Origin: Sphingobium sp. D43FB
Lineage (GTDB): Bacteria > Pseudomonadota > Alphaproteobacteria > Sphingomonadales > Sphingomonadaceae
Assembly (NCBI RefSeq): GCF_002312805.1
Contig: NZ_NMUA01000006.1
Span: 124,001-188,000, forward strand
Direction: 5' to 3'
Length of the DNA: 64,000 bases
Part shown: piece by piece, positions 17,982-27,448 of the stretch
Layout: each line of letters begins with the position of its first letter
Numbering within the stretch: position 1 is the first letter of the stretch
The notes under the pieces: generated by a model
What the model saw: the letters and a program-made list of their open reading frames with translations, nothing else
Database searches by the model: none
What the model was told of the DNA's origin: nothing
Position numbers and translations under genes: made by a program

Positions 17982-19136
17982 ATGATGCAATTTACCCATT
18001 TCGATATCAACCTGTTCCTGCGCGACCATTGGCAGAAGGCACCCTTGCTGATCCGCAATCCATGGAAGGCGTGGCGCAACCCGCTGGAGCCGGACGAACT
18101 GGCGGGCCTGGCCTGCGAGGAGGGCGTCGAATCGCGCCTCGTCATGGCGGCGGGCGACCGGCTGGCGATGGAGAGCGGGCCACTGCCCGAAACCCGCTTC
18201 GGCGATCTGGGGCGTGACCGCTGGACCTTGCTGGTGCAGGCGGTGGATCAGCATGTGCCCGACGTCGCGGCGCTGATCGACCCCTTCCGCTTCGTGCCCG
18301 ACTGGCGGATCGACGATGTGATGGTCAGCTATGCCAGCGATGGCGGCGGCGTGGGCGCGCATTTCGATCAATATGACGTGTTTCTGGTGCAGGGCCTGGG
18401 CCGCAGGCGCTGGCGCGTCGGACCGCGCTGCGACAGCGCGACGCCACTCTTGCCGCATGACGACCTGCGCCTGATCGCCGACTTCGAGGCGACCGACGAA
18501 TGGGTGCTGGAGCCGGGCGATATCCTCTATGTCCCACCCTGCTTCGCGCATGATGGCGTCGCGGTGGGCGATGACTGCATGACCTATTCGATCGGCTTCC
18601 GCGCGCCATCCCGCGCCGAACTGGTCGAACATTGGAGCGAACATCTGGTCGATGCCTTGCCCGACGAGGATCGCTATGCCGACCCGGATCTGATGCGGCA
18701 GGACCATCCCGGCGAAATCGCCGCCTCGGCGATCGACCGGCTGCACGGGCTGGTGCTGGAAGCCCTGAGCGATCGGGCGACCTTCGCCCGCTGGTTCGGC
18801 GCCTATAGCAGCCAGCCCAAATATGCCGACACCGATTGGCAGCCCGAAGAACCCGCTGACGTCAACATGGCCCGCGCACTGATCGCGGCGCAGGTGCCGC
18901 TGTGCCGCAATCCCGCGAGCCGCTTCGCTTTCATGGCGCAGGCGGACGATGCCGTGACCCTGTTCGTGGACGGGCAGAGCTTCGATTGCGTCGGGGATGG
19001 CGCGCTACTGGCGCGCGCCTTGTGCGGGCGCGGCGACCTGATGGTCGATCCCGCGCTGGCCGGGTCCGACACGGCGTTGACGCTGATCGCGGCGCTGATC
19101 GATCAAGGCAGCGTTGCCTTTGACGAGGGGGAATGA
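17982..19136 (+). CDS. roxA: Ribosomal protein L16 arginine 3-hydroxylase
   Basis: A 384-aa JmjC/cupin Fe(II)- and 2-oxoglutarate-dependent oxygenase of the YcfD/RoxA family, which hydroxylates an Arg of L16. The metal-binding HxD is in [14 protein letters not shown], nearly identical to the E. coli motif; the distal His is in [15 protein letters not shown]-terminal [15 protein letters not shown] is the cupin-4 start; the C-terminal winged-helix-like part is present. It overlaps rluE by 4 bases, joining two ribosome-modifying enzymes in one operon. Confidence 0.88.
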   Translation: MMQFTHFDINLFLRDHWQKAPLLIRNPWKAWRNPLEPDELAGLACEEGVESRLVMAAGDRLAMESGPLPETRFGDLGRDRWTLLVQAVDQHVPDVAALIDPFRFVPDWRIDDVMVSYASDGGGVGAHFDQYDVFLVQGLGRRRWRVGPRCDSATPLLPHDDLRLIADFEATDEWVLEPGDILYVPPCFAHDGVAVGDDCMTYSIGFRAPSRAELVEHWSEHLVDALPDEDRYADPDLMRQDHPGEIAASAIDRLHGLVLEALSDRATFARWFGAYSSQPKYADTDWQPEEPADVNMARALIAAQVPLCRNPASRFAFMAQADDAVTLFVDGQSFDCVGDGALLARALCGRGDLMVDPALAGSDTALTLIAALIDQGSVAFDEGE

Positions 19137-19684
19137 CGACGATGACGCTGATCCTGTTCAACAAACCCTTCAATGTCCTGTGCCAATTCACCCCGGAGCC
19201 GAACGGCCCGGAGCGGCCGACGCTCAAAGATTATATCGACGTGCCGGGCGTCTATTCCGCCGGTCGGCTGGACACCGACAGCGAAGGGCTGTTGCTGCTG
19301 ACAGACGACGGGCGGTTGCAGGCACGGATCGCCGACCCGCGCTTCAAAATGCCCAAAACCTATCTGGCGCAGGTGGAGGGTGAGCCGGACGAAGCGGCGC
19401 TCGATACGCTGCGGCGCGGGGTGACGCTCAAGGACGGGCGGACCTTGCCCGCCGAGGTTGAGCGGATCGCCGACCCGGCGCTGTGGCCGCGCGATCCGCC
19501 GGTACGGTTCCGCAAGACCGTCACCGATTGCTGGATCAGCCTGACCATCCGCGAGGGCAAGAACCGCCAGGTGCGCCGTATGACTGCGGCGGTGGGGCAT
19601 CCCACGCTACGCCTGGTGCGCTGGCGGATCGGGAACTGGACGCTCGATGGCGTGGAGCCGGGGACGTGGCGCGACGCGGGCTGA
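19133..19684 (+). CDS. rluE: 23S rRNA pseudouridine synthase RluE-type
   Basis: A 183-aa short pseudouridine synthase of the RsuA/RluE branch without an S4 domain. The catalytic Asp is in [26 protein letters not shown] and [23 protein letters not shown] are the other family motifs. RluE modifies U2457 (E. coli numbering) of 23S rRNA in the peptidyl-transferase region. Start is coupled to roxA (ATGA). Confidence 0.88.
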   Translation: MTTMTLILFNKPFNVLCQFTPEPNGPERPTLKDYIDVPGVYSAGRLDTDSEGLLLLTDDGRLQARIADPRFKMPKTYLAQVEGEPDEAALDTLRRGVTLKDGRTLPAEVERIADPALWPRDPPVRFRKTVTDCWISLTIREGKNRQVRRMTAAVGHPTLRLVRWRIGNWTLDGVEPGTWRDAG

Positions 19685-19702
19685 GGCCAGCCCGCAAAGC
19701 CA

Positions 19703-19981
19703 TCACCCGCAACGCGCCGAGGTGATCAGCATCGCCTCGTCATAGCTGACCGTCAGCCGATCCGGACGGAAGTCCATCGTCATCGCCATGCCGGGGCCGC
19801 CCCAACGCAACGTCTTGGCACCGGACGCCTGGAGGAGGGCGGTGCCGGTTTCGGCGCTGGCCTTCTGGCCCGTAAAGCGGGCGAGACTGTCGTGGTTGCA
19901 GGAGCCATCGGCCGTGACGGGTGGGGTGGTAGCGCAAGCGGCGAGGGCAAGCGCGGCGGTCAGCGGCGTGATGTGGCGCAT
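19703..19981 (-). CDS. I78-family peptidase inhibitor, exported
   Basis: A 92-aa protein with a lipoprotein-like signal (TAALALAACA, lipobox Cys near residue 15). The mature part LARFTGQKASAETGTALLQASGAKTLRWGGPGMAMTMDFRPDRLTVSYDE follows the peptidase inhibitor I78 pattern. Such proteins are thought to block serine proteases in the periplasm. ATG 19981 has AAGGAGAG eight bases upstream; an ATG seven codons earlier is in frame but lacks one. Confidence 0.75.
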   Translation of the reverse strand: MRHITPLTAALALAACATTPPVTADGSCNHDSLARFTGQKASAETGTALLQASGAKTLRWGGPGMAMTMDFRPDRLTVSYDEAMLITSARCG

Positions 19982-20012
19982 GATGTTTCTCTCCTTACCC
20001 AATTTCCATTCC

Positions 20013-20089
20013 CCGTTCGGGCTGAGCCTGTCGAAGCCCCGTACTTCTTTCTAAAAAGGACAGCCCTTCGACAAGCTCAGGGCGAACGG
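20013..20089. repeat. REP-like inverted repeat
   Basis: Two 24-base arms, 20013-20036 and 20066-20089, are reverse complements with three mismatches (core CTTCGACAAGCTCAGG). It lies between the I78 gene and the end of rnd. A related repeat is at 32033-32149. Confidence 0.8.
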
Positions 20090-20096
20090 CCGTTAT

Positions 20097-21263
20097 TTAC
20101 TCCGTCCGCGTCATCTTCAAACGCCCGCCCTTGACCGCAAAAGCCAGCCGCCCCTCGACCAGATCCACCGCATCGCGGCCAAATTGCTCGTAGCGCCAGC
20201 CTTCCAGAATCGACAGGCCATCGCGCACGCCAGCCGCCAGCGCCTCGATATCGTCGGACCGCGCCAGCAGGCGGGAGGCGACGTTGATGTCGCGCGAGCG
20301 GATCTTGAGCAGCAGCTTGAGCAGATCGGCGACCAGCGCGCCATCCTTGCCCAGCCCCGGACGGCGCGGTTCGCGGTCGGGCATCTCGTCCTTGCCGAGC
20401 GGCTGATGCTTGGCGATCGCACTCATCAGCCGTGCGCCAATGTCATTGGTGCGCCAGGTGGCGGACAGGCCACGCACTTTGCCCAGATCTTCCTGCGTGC
20501 GCGGCGGATGGCTGGCGATGTCGGCCAGCGTCTCGTCCTTGACGATGCGACCACGCGGCAGATTCTTGTCCTGCGCCTCAATCTCGCGCCAGGCGGCCAG
20601 CGCCTTCAACCGGCCCAGCACATCGGCTTTCTTGCTGGCGATGCGGACGCGCTTCCACGCTTCTTCGGGCAGGTTCTCATAGTTGGACGGGTCGCTGATC
20701 CGCTCCATTTCCTGGTCGAGCCAGTCGCCGCGCCCGGTCTTGCGCAATTCTTCCAGCATCTTGGGGAATATCTGGATCAGGTAGGTGACGTCGCCGATCG
20801 CATAGTCGATCTGCCGCTTGTCGAGCGGACGGCGCGCCCAGTCGGTAAAGCGTGCACCCTTGTCCAACTGCACGCCCATCCACGCTTCGACCAGATTGCC
20901 ATAACCGATCTGTTCGCCAAGGCCGAGCGCCATCGCCGCGATCTGCGTATCGAACATCGGGTGCGGCGTCTTGCCAGTCAGATTGTGGACAATCTCGATA
21001 TCCTGTCCGCCCGCGTGAAAGACCTTCAGCACATCCTCATTCTCGCACATCAGGTCGAGCAGGGGTTTAAGGTCGATGCCCGGCGCCATCGGGTCGATCG
21101 CCGCGGCCTCATGCGGGTCGGCGACCTGCACCAGGCAGAGTTCGGGCCAATAGCTGTTTTCGCGCATGAATTCGGTATCGACCGCGATATAGGGGGATTT
21201 TGCGATACGGGCACAAAATGCGGCCAGGGTCTTGCTGTCGGTAATCAGCGGATGAATTTGCAT
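20097..21263 (-). CDS. rnd: Ribonuclease D
   Basis: RNase D, 388 aa, a 3'-5' exonuclease for tRNA and small RNA maturation. DEDDy motifs: AVDTEFMRE (Exo I), VFHAGGQDIEIVHNL (Exo II), DYAIGDVTYL (Exo III with Tyr). The HRDC domain follows with ALAAWREIEAQDKNLPRGRIVKDETLADIA. The start is ATG 21263 (MQIHPLITD); the frame stays open far upstream into the aspS antisense but that part is not coding. Divergent from aspS with a 129-base promoter region. Confidence 0.95.
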   Translation of the reverse strand: MQIHPLITDSKTLAAFCARIAKSPYIAVDTEFMRENSYWPELCLVQVADPHEAAAIDPMAPGIDLKPLLDLMCENEDVLKVFHAGGQDIEIVHNLTGKTPHPMFDTQIAAMALGLGEQIGYGNLVEAWMGVQLDKGARFTDWARRPLDKRQIDYAIGDVTYLIQIFPKMLEELRKTGRGDWLDQEMERISDPSNYENLPEEAWKRVRIASKKADVLGRLKALAAWREIEAQDKNLPRGRIVKDETLADIASHPPRTQEDLGKVRGLSATWRTNDIGARLMSAIAKHQPLGKDEMPDREPRRPGLGKDGALVADLLKLLLKIRSRDINVASRLLARSDDIEALAAGVRDGLSILEGWRYEQFGRDAVDLVEGRLAFAVKGGRLKMTRTE

Positions 21264-21392
21264 ATAGTCTTCGATCTTATTATGGGCAGGCCCGCTCCCT
21301 GGCGGGCTCGTCGCTAGTCGACGTTCCAGCCCATAACCCGGCTGCAACACTTTGTCATTTCCGTAAAACGAAGCTGAAAGAACCCAAACGCC

Positions 21393-23177
21393 ATGCACGC
21401 CTATCGCACCCACACTTGCGGCGCCCTTCGTGAAGCCGATGTCGGCGCGACCGTTCGCCTGTCCGGCTGGGTCCATCGCAAGCGCGACCATGGCGGCGTG
21501 TTGTTCATCGACCTGCGCGACCATTATGGCATCAGCCAGGTGGTGGCGAAGGCCGACAGTGCAGCATTGCACGTGCTGGAAGGGCTGCGGCTCGAATCGG
21601 TCGTGACGATCAACGGCACGGTCGTCGCGCGCGGTCCCGAAGCGACCAACCCCAAGATGGAAACCGGCGCGATCGAAATCGTCGCCGACAGCGTGACCGT
21701 GCTGTCCACCGCCGCCGAACTGCCGCTGCCGGTGGCGGGCGAGCAGGATTATCCCGAAGATATCCGCCTGCGCTACCGCTTCCTCGACCTGCGGCGTGAA
21801 ACGCTGCACGGCAATATCGTCAAGCGCACGAAGATCATTTCCGACATGCGCCGCCGCATGGAAGATGCAGGCTTCACCGAATATTCGACGCCGATCCTGA
21901 CCGCGTCCAGCCCCGAAGGCGCGCGCGACTTTTTGGTGCCCAGCCGCATTCATGCGGGCAAATTCTACGCCCTGCCGCAGGCACCGCAGCAATATAAGCA
22001 GCTGTTGATGGTCGCGGGCTTCGACCGCTATTTCCAGATCGCCCCCTGCTTCCGCGACGAAGACCCGCGCGCGGATCGGCTGCCCGGCGAATTCTACCAG
22101 CTCGATCTCGAAATGAGCTTCGTCACCCAGGAAGAAGTGTGGGACACGATGGAGCCGGTGATCGCCCAGATCTTCGAGAAGTTCGCCGACGGCAAGCCGG
22201 TGACGCCCGCAGGCAGCTTCCGCCGTATTCCCCATGCCGAGGCATTGCTGAAATATGGCAGCGACAAGCCGGACCTGCGCAACCCGATCGAAATTACCGA
22301 TGTGACCGAGCATTTCGTGGGGTCGGGCTTCGGCATCTTCGCCAGCCTAGTCGACAGCGGCAGCGTCATTCGCGCGATCCCGGCGCCGGGCGCTGGTGCT
22401 GGCAGCCGCAAATTCTTCGACGAAATGAATAATTGGGCGCGCGGCGAAGGCTATTCGGGCCTTGGCTATATCAACATCAAGGACGGTGTTCCCGGTGGCC
22501 CGATCGCCAAAAATCATGGCGAGGAAGCGACCGCGAAGCTGATCGCGGCGCTGGGCCTCGGCGCGAATGACGGCGTGTTCTTTGCCGCTGGCAAGGAATC
22601 GCAGGCGGCCAAGCTGGCGGGCCTCGCCCGGACCCGCGTGGGCGAAACGCTGGACTTGATCGACAAGGACCGGTTCGACCTGTGCTGGATCGTGGACTTC
22701 CCCTTCTATGAATATGATGAGGACACAAAGTCGGTCGATTTTGCGCACAATCCCTTCTCCATGCCGCAAGGCGGGCTGGACGCGCTCAACAATCAAGACC
22801 CGCTGACGATCAACGCCTATCAATATGACATGGTCTGCAACGGCTTCGAAATCGCATCGGGGTCGATCCGCAACCAGTCGCCCGAACTGATGGTCAAGGC
22901 GTTCGAGCTGGTCGGTCTGTCGCAGCAGGATGTGGAAGAACGTTTCGGTGGCCTCTATCGCGCCTTCCAATATGGCGCGCCGCCGCATGGTGGCATGGCC
23001 GCTGGCGTCGATCGCATCGTGATGCTGCTGTGCGGCGCGCAGAATTTGCGCGAAATCACGCTGTTCCCGATGAACCAGCGCGCCGAAGACCTGCTGATGG
23101 GTGCGCCCAGCGCCGCCGAATTCAAGCAGTTGCGCGAACTCCATGTCCGCGTGGTGGAGCCACAGGCCAAGGGCTGA
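21393..23177 (+). CDS. aspS: Aspartyl-tRNA synthetase
   Basis: AspRS, 594 aa, bacterial type. The OB-fold anticodon domain begins [22 protein letters not shown]; class II motif 2 is [10 protein letters not shown], and motif 3 is [14 protein letters not shown]. The bacterial insertion (GAD) domain is present around residues 290-420. Alphaproteobacterial AspRS is often non-discriminating (also charges tRNA-Asn), which I cannot decide here. Confidence 0.97.
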   Translation: MHAYRTHTCGALREADVGATVRLSGWVHRKRDHGGVLFIDLRDHYGISQVVAKADSAALHVLEGLRLESVVTINGTVVARGPEATNPKMETGAIEIVADSVTVLSTAAELPLPVAGEQDYPEDIRLRYRFLDLRRETLHGNIVKRTKIISDMRRRMEDAGFTEYSTPILTASSPEGARDFLVPSRIHAGKFYALPQAPQQYKQLLMVAGFDRYFQIAPCFRDEDPRADRLPGEFYQLDLEMSFVTQEEVWDTMEPVIAQIFEKFADGKPVTPAGSFRRIPHAEALLKYGSDKPDLRNPIEITDVTEHFVGSGFGIFASLVDSGSVIRAIPAPGAGAGSRKFFDEMNNWARGEGYSGLGYINIKDGVPGGPIAKNHGEEATAKLIAALGLGANDGVFFAAGKESQAAKLAGLARTRVGETLDLIDKDRFDLCWIVDFPFYEYDEDTKSVDFAHNPFSMPQGGLDALNNQDPLTINAYQYDMVCNGFEIASGSIRNQSPELMVKAFELVGLSQQDVEERFGGLYRAFQYGAPPHGGMAAGVDRIVMLLCGAQNLREITLFPMNQRAEDLLMGAPSAAEFKQLRELHVRVVEPQAKG

Positions 23178-23213
23178 TTGCTCCTCCTGTGAAACTGTGA
23201 TACTGCGTTACCC

Positions 23214-23576
23214 ATGAAGAATGTCACCATCGCTCTGGATGACGAAACCCACCGCAAGGCGCGTATCCGTGCGGCGGAACTCGGCACGTCGCTATCAGCG
23301 CTGGTGAAGAACTATCTCGCCAGCCTGGGCGACATGGGCGAATTGCAGGAGGTGCGGGACATGCCGATGGCATATGGGGCGCCGCCAGCGCAGGTCGTTC
23401 AGCCGGACGGCCCACCTTGGCTGGTCGATGGCAAATGGGTCTATACACGCGATGGCAAGCCGCGCCAGCCGGGTGCCTTGCGGGGCATGTGGATCGCTGA
23501 TGATTTCGAGGAATGGCCAGCCGATATATGGGAATCGTTTGAACGTTGGGATCATGATGATCCGACGCCCGAATGA
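23214..23576 (+). CDS. vapB: VapB-type antitoxin with long C-terminus
   Basis: A 120-aa protein whose first ~45 residues are a ribbon-helix-helix domain (MKNVTIALDDETHRKARIRAAELGTSLSALVKNYL-like). The remaining 75 residues are unusual for VapB: acidic and tryptophan-rich (PPWLVDGKWVY, EEWPADIWESFERWDHDD), a likely toxin-binding tail. It overlaps the PIN toxin by 4 bases. It probably binds its own promoter between aspS and 23214. Confidence 0.75.
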   Translation: MKNVTIALDDETHRKARIRAAELGTSLSALVKNYLASLGDMGELQEVRDMPMAYGAPPAQVVQPDGPPWLVDGKWVYTRDGKPRQPGALRGMWIADDFEEWPADIWESFERWDHDDPTPE

Positions 23577-23956
23577 AGCTGCTGCTCGACACGCATGTGG
23601 TGCTGTGGTGGCTGCGAGACGATCCTAGGCTGGGGCCTCGCAGTCGCGCAATGATCGCTGGCGGGAACAACGAAATCCTCGTTAGCATAGCGACGCCCTG
23701 GGAAGTCGCGATCAAATATCGGATCGGTAAACTCGACGAGTCCAGTATGGCGGTGCTTGATGCCATTGGCAGTACCGGAATGTCGGTGATCGATATTCGC
23801 CGACCGCATCTTGAAGCGCTGGAAAAGCTGCCCAAAGGGCACGGCGATCCCTTCGACCATCTCATTCTGGCGCAAGCTGGCGCAGAAGCTGCTACGCTGA
23901 TGACAGGTGATCGCCAGATGGCGGCTTATGGCATACCCTGCATTGGAATTAGCTAA
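23573..23956 (+). CDS. vapC: VapC-type PIN-domain toxin
   Basis: A 127-aa PIN nuclease. Acidic metal ligands are visible: Asp6 in LLLDTHVVLWWL, Glu44 in TPWEVAIKYRIGKL, Asp92/Asp95 in GDPFDHLILAQA and Asp113 in TGDRQM. This is the pattern of type II VapC toxins that cut tRNA or rRNA. Translated from an ATGA overlap with the antitoxin. Confidence 0.85.
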   Translation: MKLLLDTHVVLWWLRDDPRLGPRSRAMIAGGNNEILVSIATPWEVAIKYRIGKLDESSMAVLDAIGSTGMSVIDIRRPHLEALEKLPKGHGDPFDHLILAQAGAEAATLMTGDRQMAAYGIPCIGIS

Positions 23957-23957
23957 G

Positions 23958-24749
23958 ATGACCATCGACCTTGCGAACTATGAATCCGCGCCGAAATTCG
24001 ATGGCGATTATGACGCGACCCTCGCCGCCTTGCAGGAGCGGCTAGCCAAGATTCAGGTCGCGCATATTCTGCACAAGCGGCGCAGTGTCATCCTGCTGGA
24101 GGGCTGGGACGCGGCGGGAAAGGGCGGGATCATCAAGCGGATGTCCGCCGATTGGGATCCGCGCTTCTATCAGGTCCATCCCATCGCCGCGCCCAATGAA
24201 GTCGAGCGCGACCATCATTTCCTCTGGCGTTTCTGGACCCGGCTGCCCGCCAGCGGCAACATCGCGATCTTCGACCGCAGCTGGTATGGCCGGGTGCTAG
24301 TCGAACGGGTCGAGGGTTTCGCCAAGAAGGCCGACTGGAAGCGCGGCTATGACGAGATCAACGCCTTCGAAAGGCAGCAGATCGACGCGGGCATGAACAT
24401 GGTCAAATTGTTCGTCCACATCACCCAGGAAACCCAGGACGAACAATTGGCGCAGCGGCTCGATACGCCATGGAAACGGTGGAAGACCGGGACCGACGAT
24501 TATCGCAATCGCGCGCGCCGGGACGATTATCTCGACGCGATGCACGCGATGTTCAAGAAGACCGATACCAAACACGCCCCGTGGCACGTCATCGACAATA
24601 ATCATCGCAAGACCGGGCGGATCGCGGCGCTGACCTATGTCGCCGAGCGGCTGGAACAGCTGGTGCCGATGGATTTTCCGGCGGCGGACCCGGCCGTGGT
24701 GAAATTGGCGGAACAGGCCTTTGGCTATGTTCCTGGAAAGTCGCAGTAA
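23958..24749 (+). CDS. ppk2: Polyphosphate kinase 2 family protein
   Basis: A 263-aa PPK2, transferring phosphate between polyphosphate and nucleotides. Walker A is GWDAAGKGGIIKR (about residue 48), Walker B FDRSWYGRVLVERVEG; the lid-like segment has RLDTPWKRWKTGTDDYRNR. The start is ATG 23958, directly after the vapC stop; an upstream in-frame ATG lies inside vapC. Whether it favours ADP or AMP/GDP cannot be told from sequence alone. Confidence 0.88.
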   Translation: MTIDLANYESAPKFDGDYDATLAALQERLAKIQVAHILHKRRSVILLEGWDAAGKGGIIKRMSADWDPRFYQVHPIAAPNEVERDHHFLWRFWTRLPASGNIAIFDRSWYGRVLVERVEGFAKKADWKRGYDEINAFERQQIDAGMNMVKLFVHITQETQDEQLAQRLDTPWKRWKTGTDDYRNRARRDDYLDAMHAMFKKTDTKHAPWHVIDNNHRKTGRIAALTYVAERLEQLVPMDFPAADPAVVKLAEQAFGYVPGKSQ

Positions 24750-24831
24750 AATAGTGCAAATACAAGGGCTTGTAACATTACTGTCATAAATTCCTAACGG
24801 CCTGTTTACCAATGAACGCTAACGCACACCC

Positions 24832-26112
24832 ATGCTTGCTGCGCGTCTTTCCCTGTCCGATACCAGCCCCGTCATAAGGCTGGGCCGTCCGCTCAGCGAG
24901 GCGGTCGATTGTTTTCAGGATGATTCCGGGCTGCGGCTGCTGCCGGTGCTGGATGAGGCCGACCGACCGGCCGGCGCGATCTACGAACGCGACATGCGGC
25001 GCATCCTGTTCAACCCCTTTGGCCATGCGCTGCTGCGCAATCCTAGTTTCGGCGGGCGATTGGACGATCATGTCCGGCCCTGTGCCACGGTCGAGCGCAG
25101 CGCGGCCGTCGAGCAGTTGGTCGATCTCTACGCCGCGCAGGGGGCCGGGTGCGAGGGGCTGATCCTGGTCGAGCGCGGGCGTTATGCCGGTGTGCTGGGC
25201 GGGCCGCTGCTGCTGCGCCTGACGGCCGAGCGCGATGCGCGGACAGCCCTGGCCCGCACCGAACGCGCGGAGCGGATCACGCGGGAAAGTACGGACTTCC
25301 GCGCCGATATCGGCGCGCTGATCGCGGACATGGTGGCGATGGCGGAGCAATTGTCGGTCCTGGCGGGACAAGTGTCGGATCGGGCGACCGGCGACCGCAC
25401 CGATTCGACGGCGATGGCGGTCGCGGCGGTGCAGACGGCCGACCGGCTTGCGGCGCTACAGAGCGGTGGCGCGGAACTCGGCCACTTATTCGCGGCGATG
25501 GAGGCCGAAGCGCGCGATGCGGGCGCGGCCATGCGCGAGGCGGCGGCGCGGAGCCGGTCGGGCCTGGCGCAAAGCGCGGCCCTACGCGACGAAGCCGACG
25601 GGATTGGCGAGGTTGCCGCGCTGATCGACGCCATTGCCGGCGCGACGGCGATGCTGGCGCTCAACGCAGGCATAGAGGCGGCGCGCGCGGGCGAGGCGGG
25701 GCAGGGCTTCGCCGTGGTCGCGCGCGAGGTCAAATCGCTCGCCGCCCAGACGCGCGCGGCAGCGGCGGGCATTGGCGAACGGATCGACCATATCCGCGCG
25801 GCCGTGGGGGATGTCGCAGCGGGCCATGCGACGATCGACGATGCCATGACGCGCGCCGACCGGCTATCGACCGCCTTGTTCGACGCGATGGCGCGGCAGG
25901 GCGCGTTCACGCGCACGATCGCCGACAGCGTCGCTGAAGCTGGATCATCGAGCGACCATATCCGCGCGGGCGCGCAAGCGATCAGCGACAATGCGCTGGC
26001 CACGGCGCACGGCGCGCAGGAAATGCGTGCCGTAGCCCGGCGCTTGGCGGACGAAGCGCACCGGCTGGAGGCGCGCGCTGGCGGTTTCATCGCCGAAATC
26101 CGCGCCGCCTGA
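24832..26112 (+). CDS. Soluble methyl-accepting chemotaxis protein
   Basis: A 426-aa cytoplasmic receptor: no membrane segment. Residues ~15-135 resemble a CBS-pair or similar sensory module (GLRLLPVLDEADRPAGAIYERDMRR; EGLILVERGRYAGVLGG). The MCP signalling hairpin tip is LALNAGIEAARAGEAGQGFAVVAREVKSLAAQT, which binds CheA/CheW. Long coiled-coil Ala-rich helices flank it. No che or flagellar genes are in the window. Confidence 0.82.
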   Translation: MLAARLSLSDTSPVIRLGRPLSEAVDCFQDDSGLRLLPVLDEADRPAGAIYERDMRRILFNPFGHALLRNPSFGGRLDDHVRPCATVERSAAVEQLVDLYAAQGAGCEGLILVERGRYAGVLGGPLLLRLTAERDARTALARTERAERITRESTDFRADIGALIADMVAMAEQLSVLAGQVSDRATGDRTDSTAMAVAAVQTADRLAALQSGGAELGHLFAAMEAEARDAGAAMREAAARSRSGLAQSAALRDEADGIGEVAALIDAIAGATAMLALNAGIEAARAGEAGQGFAVVAREVKSLAAQTRAAAAGIGERIDHIRAAVGDVAAGHATIDDAMTRADRLSTALFDAMARQGAFTRTIADSVAEAGSSSDHIRAGAQAISDNALATAHGAQEMRAVARRLADEAHRLEARAGGFIAEIRAA

Positions 26113-26199
26113 CCCGCCTTATCGCGCCACTGCATAAAGTCTCTGGCGCGCCGCGAAAATCGCGATAGGCTGTGCTTCCATAAAAAAGGAGAGGAAGCC

Positions 26200-26385
26200 A
26201 TGCTCGTCATGTTCGTGGGTACGGACCGCACCGAAACTGCCGTCAACGCCACTCAAGTCACCTTCGTCTCATCCGTCAATGACGGCACCCGCATCCGCTT
26301 CGGCGAAGGCCGCAGCGTGACCGTGACTGAACCCATCGCCGAAGTGCTCGAAAGCCTCAACCGATCGCTACGCCCGCACGAATAA
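26200..26385 (+). CDS. Small conserved-looking protein (FlbD-like shape)
   Basis: A 61-aa protein with a very good ribosome binding site (AAGGAGAGGAAG) ahead of ATG 26200. Its layout, a strand pair (NATQVTFVSS..GTRIRFGEG) then VTVTEPIAEVLESLNRSL, recalls the FlbD fold of small flagellar regulators, but the match is weak. Function unknown. Confidence 0.5.
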   Translation: MLVMFVGTDRTETAVNATQVTFVSSVNDGTRIRFGEGRSVTVTEPIAEVLESLNRSLRPHE

Positions 26386-26403
26386 GCAGGCGTAACGGTC
26401 GGG

Positions 26404-27342
26404 TCAGCGCTGGGCCGCTTCCGCCGCCAGCTTCGCGTCGAGCCGCGCCGCATTCCGATCGGCATATCGTCTACAGGCGCTGGTATCGATAAAGGGATTG
26501 GGGTGTCGCTGTTTTTTCAGCCGGGTCAGTTGCGCCCGACCGTCGCCCTGATCGGGGTGCGTGGTCAGCAGAATGTCGCAAGGCATCATTCGCACCTTGG
26601 CGAAGCTGGCCTGGAACGCGCTCGTCAAGGAGCGGTTAGCGGGTGCGGAAAAGCGGTAACTGTCCACAGCGGCCGGATTGAGGCTGGCCGCAAAGACGAT
26701 AGTCTTGCAGTCTTGGCGCTTCCCTTTCCCTTCGCATGATCGCCAGCTCCAACTCATGCTGCCGACGGTATGGCCTGGCGTAGCATGGGCGGTGACCACC
26801 GTGTCGCCGAGTTGGATCGCCTCTCCATCGCGCGCGACACGCAGCCGGGTGACCGGTGGGAAGCGTTCCAGCCAGGCGGCTTGCGGATCGGCGGGATTGC
26901 CACCGCCGGGGCGCAATTCCGCCACGCCCTCCGCGCTGGCAATGACCGTCGCCCCGCTGTCACGCGCGAGCGCCGCAAGGCCGCCTGCATGGTCGAAATG
27001 CGGCTCGGTGGACAGGATCAGCTTAACGTCGCGGATCGAAAAGCCCAACGCGCGGATATGCGCTTTCACATCGGACACAGCCTGCGGCACCGCGCCGTCC
27101 ATCAGGATCAAGCCCGCGCTGGTGCGAATGAGCGCGACGTTCAGGCCGGCAAAGCCCACCAGATAGGTCTGGCCATGAATTCTGACCGGGGCTTGCGGAC
27201 CCAGCCAGCGCTGCGCGGACTGCGGCGCGATCGGGCGGGTGAGAGGATCGTCGTGCGATTGCGTCAGCGCCGGGACGCTCATGCCCATCACTGCTATACC
27301 GATGCCAATCCTGCTTATGCCTGCACATAATCCGTTTCGCAC
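26404..27342 (-). CDS. Subclass B3 metallo-beta-lactamase, Glu116 (B3-E) variant
   Basis: A 312-aa periplasmic zinc beta-lactamase. The signal peptide (about residues 1-28) ends near VPALTQS. In most B3 enzymes the first zinc motif is HxHxDH; here it is E-P-H-F-D-H (Glu113, His115, Asp117, His118), so the first His (standard position 116) is Glu. The other ligands are His191 (ATPGHTVGSM, standard 196) and His262 (LTTHPDQG, standard 263). Known B3-E enzymes, such as SIE-1 from Sphingobium indicum, show this change, from memory. Start is GTG 27342, seven bases after GGGAGGG. A divergent AmpR-like regulator lies next to it. Confidence 0.88.
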   Translation of the reverse strand: MRNGLCAGISRIGIGIAVMGMSVPALTQSHDDPLTRPIAPQSAQRWLGPQAPVRIHGQTYLVGFAGLNVALIRTSAGLILMDGAVPQAVSDVKAHIRALGFSIRDVKLILSTEPHFDHAGGLAALARDSGATVIASAEGVAELRPGGGNPADPQAAWLERFPPVTRLRVARDGEAIQLGDTVVTAHATPGHTVGSMSWSWRSCEGKGKRQDCKTIVFAASLNPAAVDSYRFSAPANRSLTSAFQASFAKVRMMPCDILLTTHPDQGDGRAQLTRLKKQRHPNPFIDTSACRRYADRNAARLDAKLAAEAAQR

Positions 27343-27448
27343 TGCCTGTCCCTCCCTTGCTCCGATATGTGGAGAATTATGGCAGGCATGCTGGAGCGGC
27401 AATGCATGATTTCTCGACACTTCCATTAGCTTGCCTTATGGCTCTTTC

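Noticed and set aside
27343..27448. AmpR binding site (T-N11-A dyad) in the lactamase-regulator gap
   Set aside because: Several partial dyads exist but none matches the known AmpR box well enough to call.
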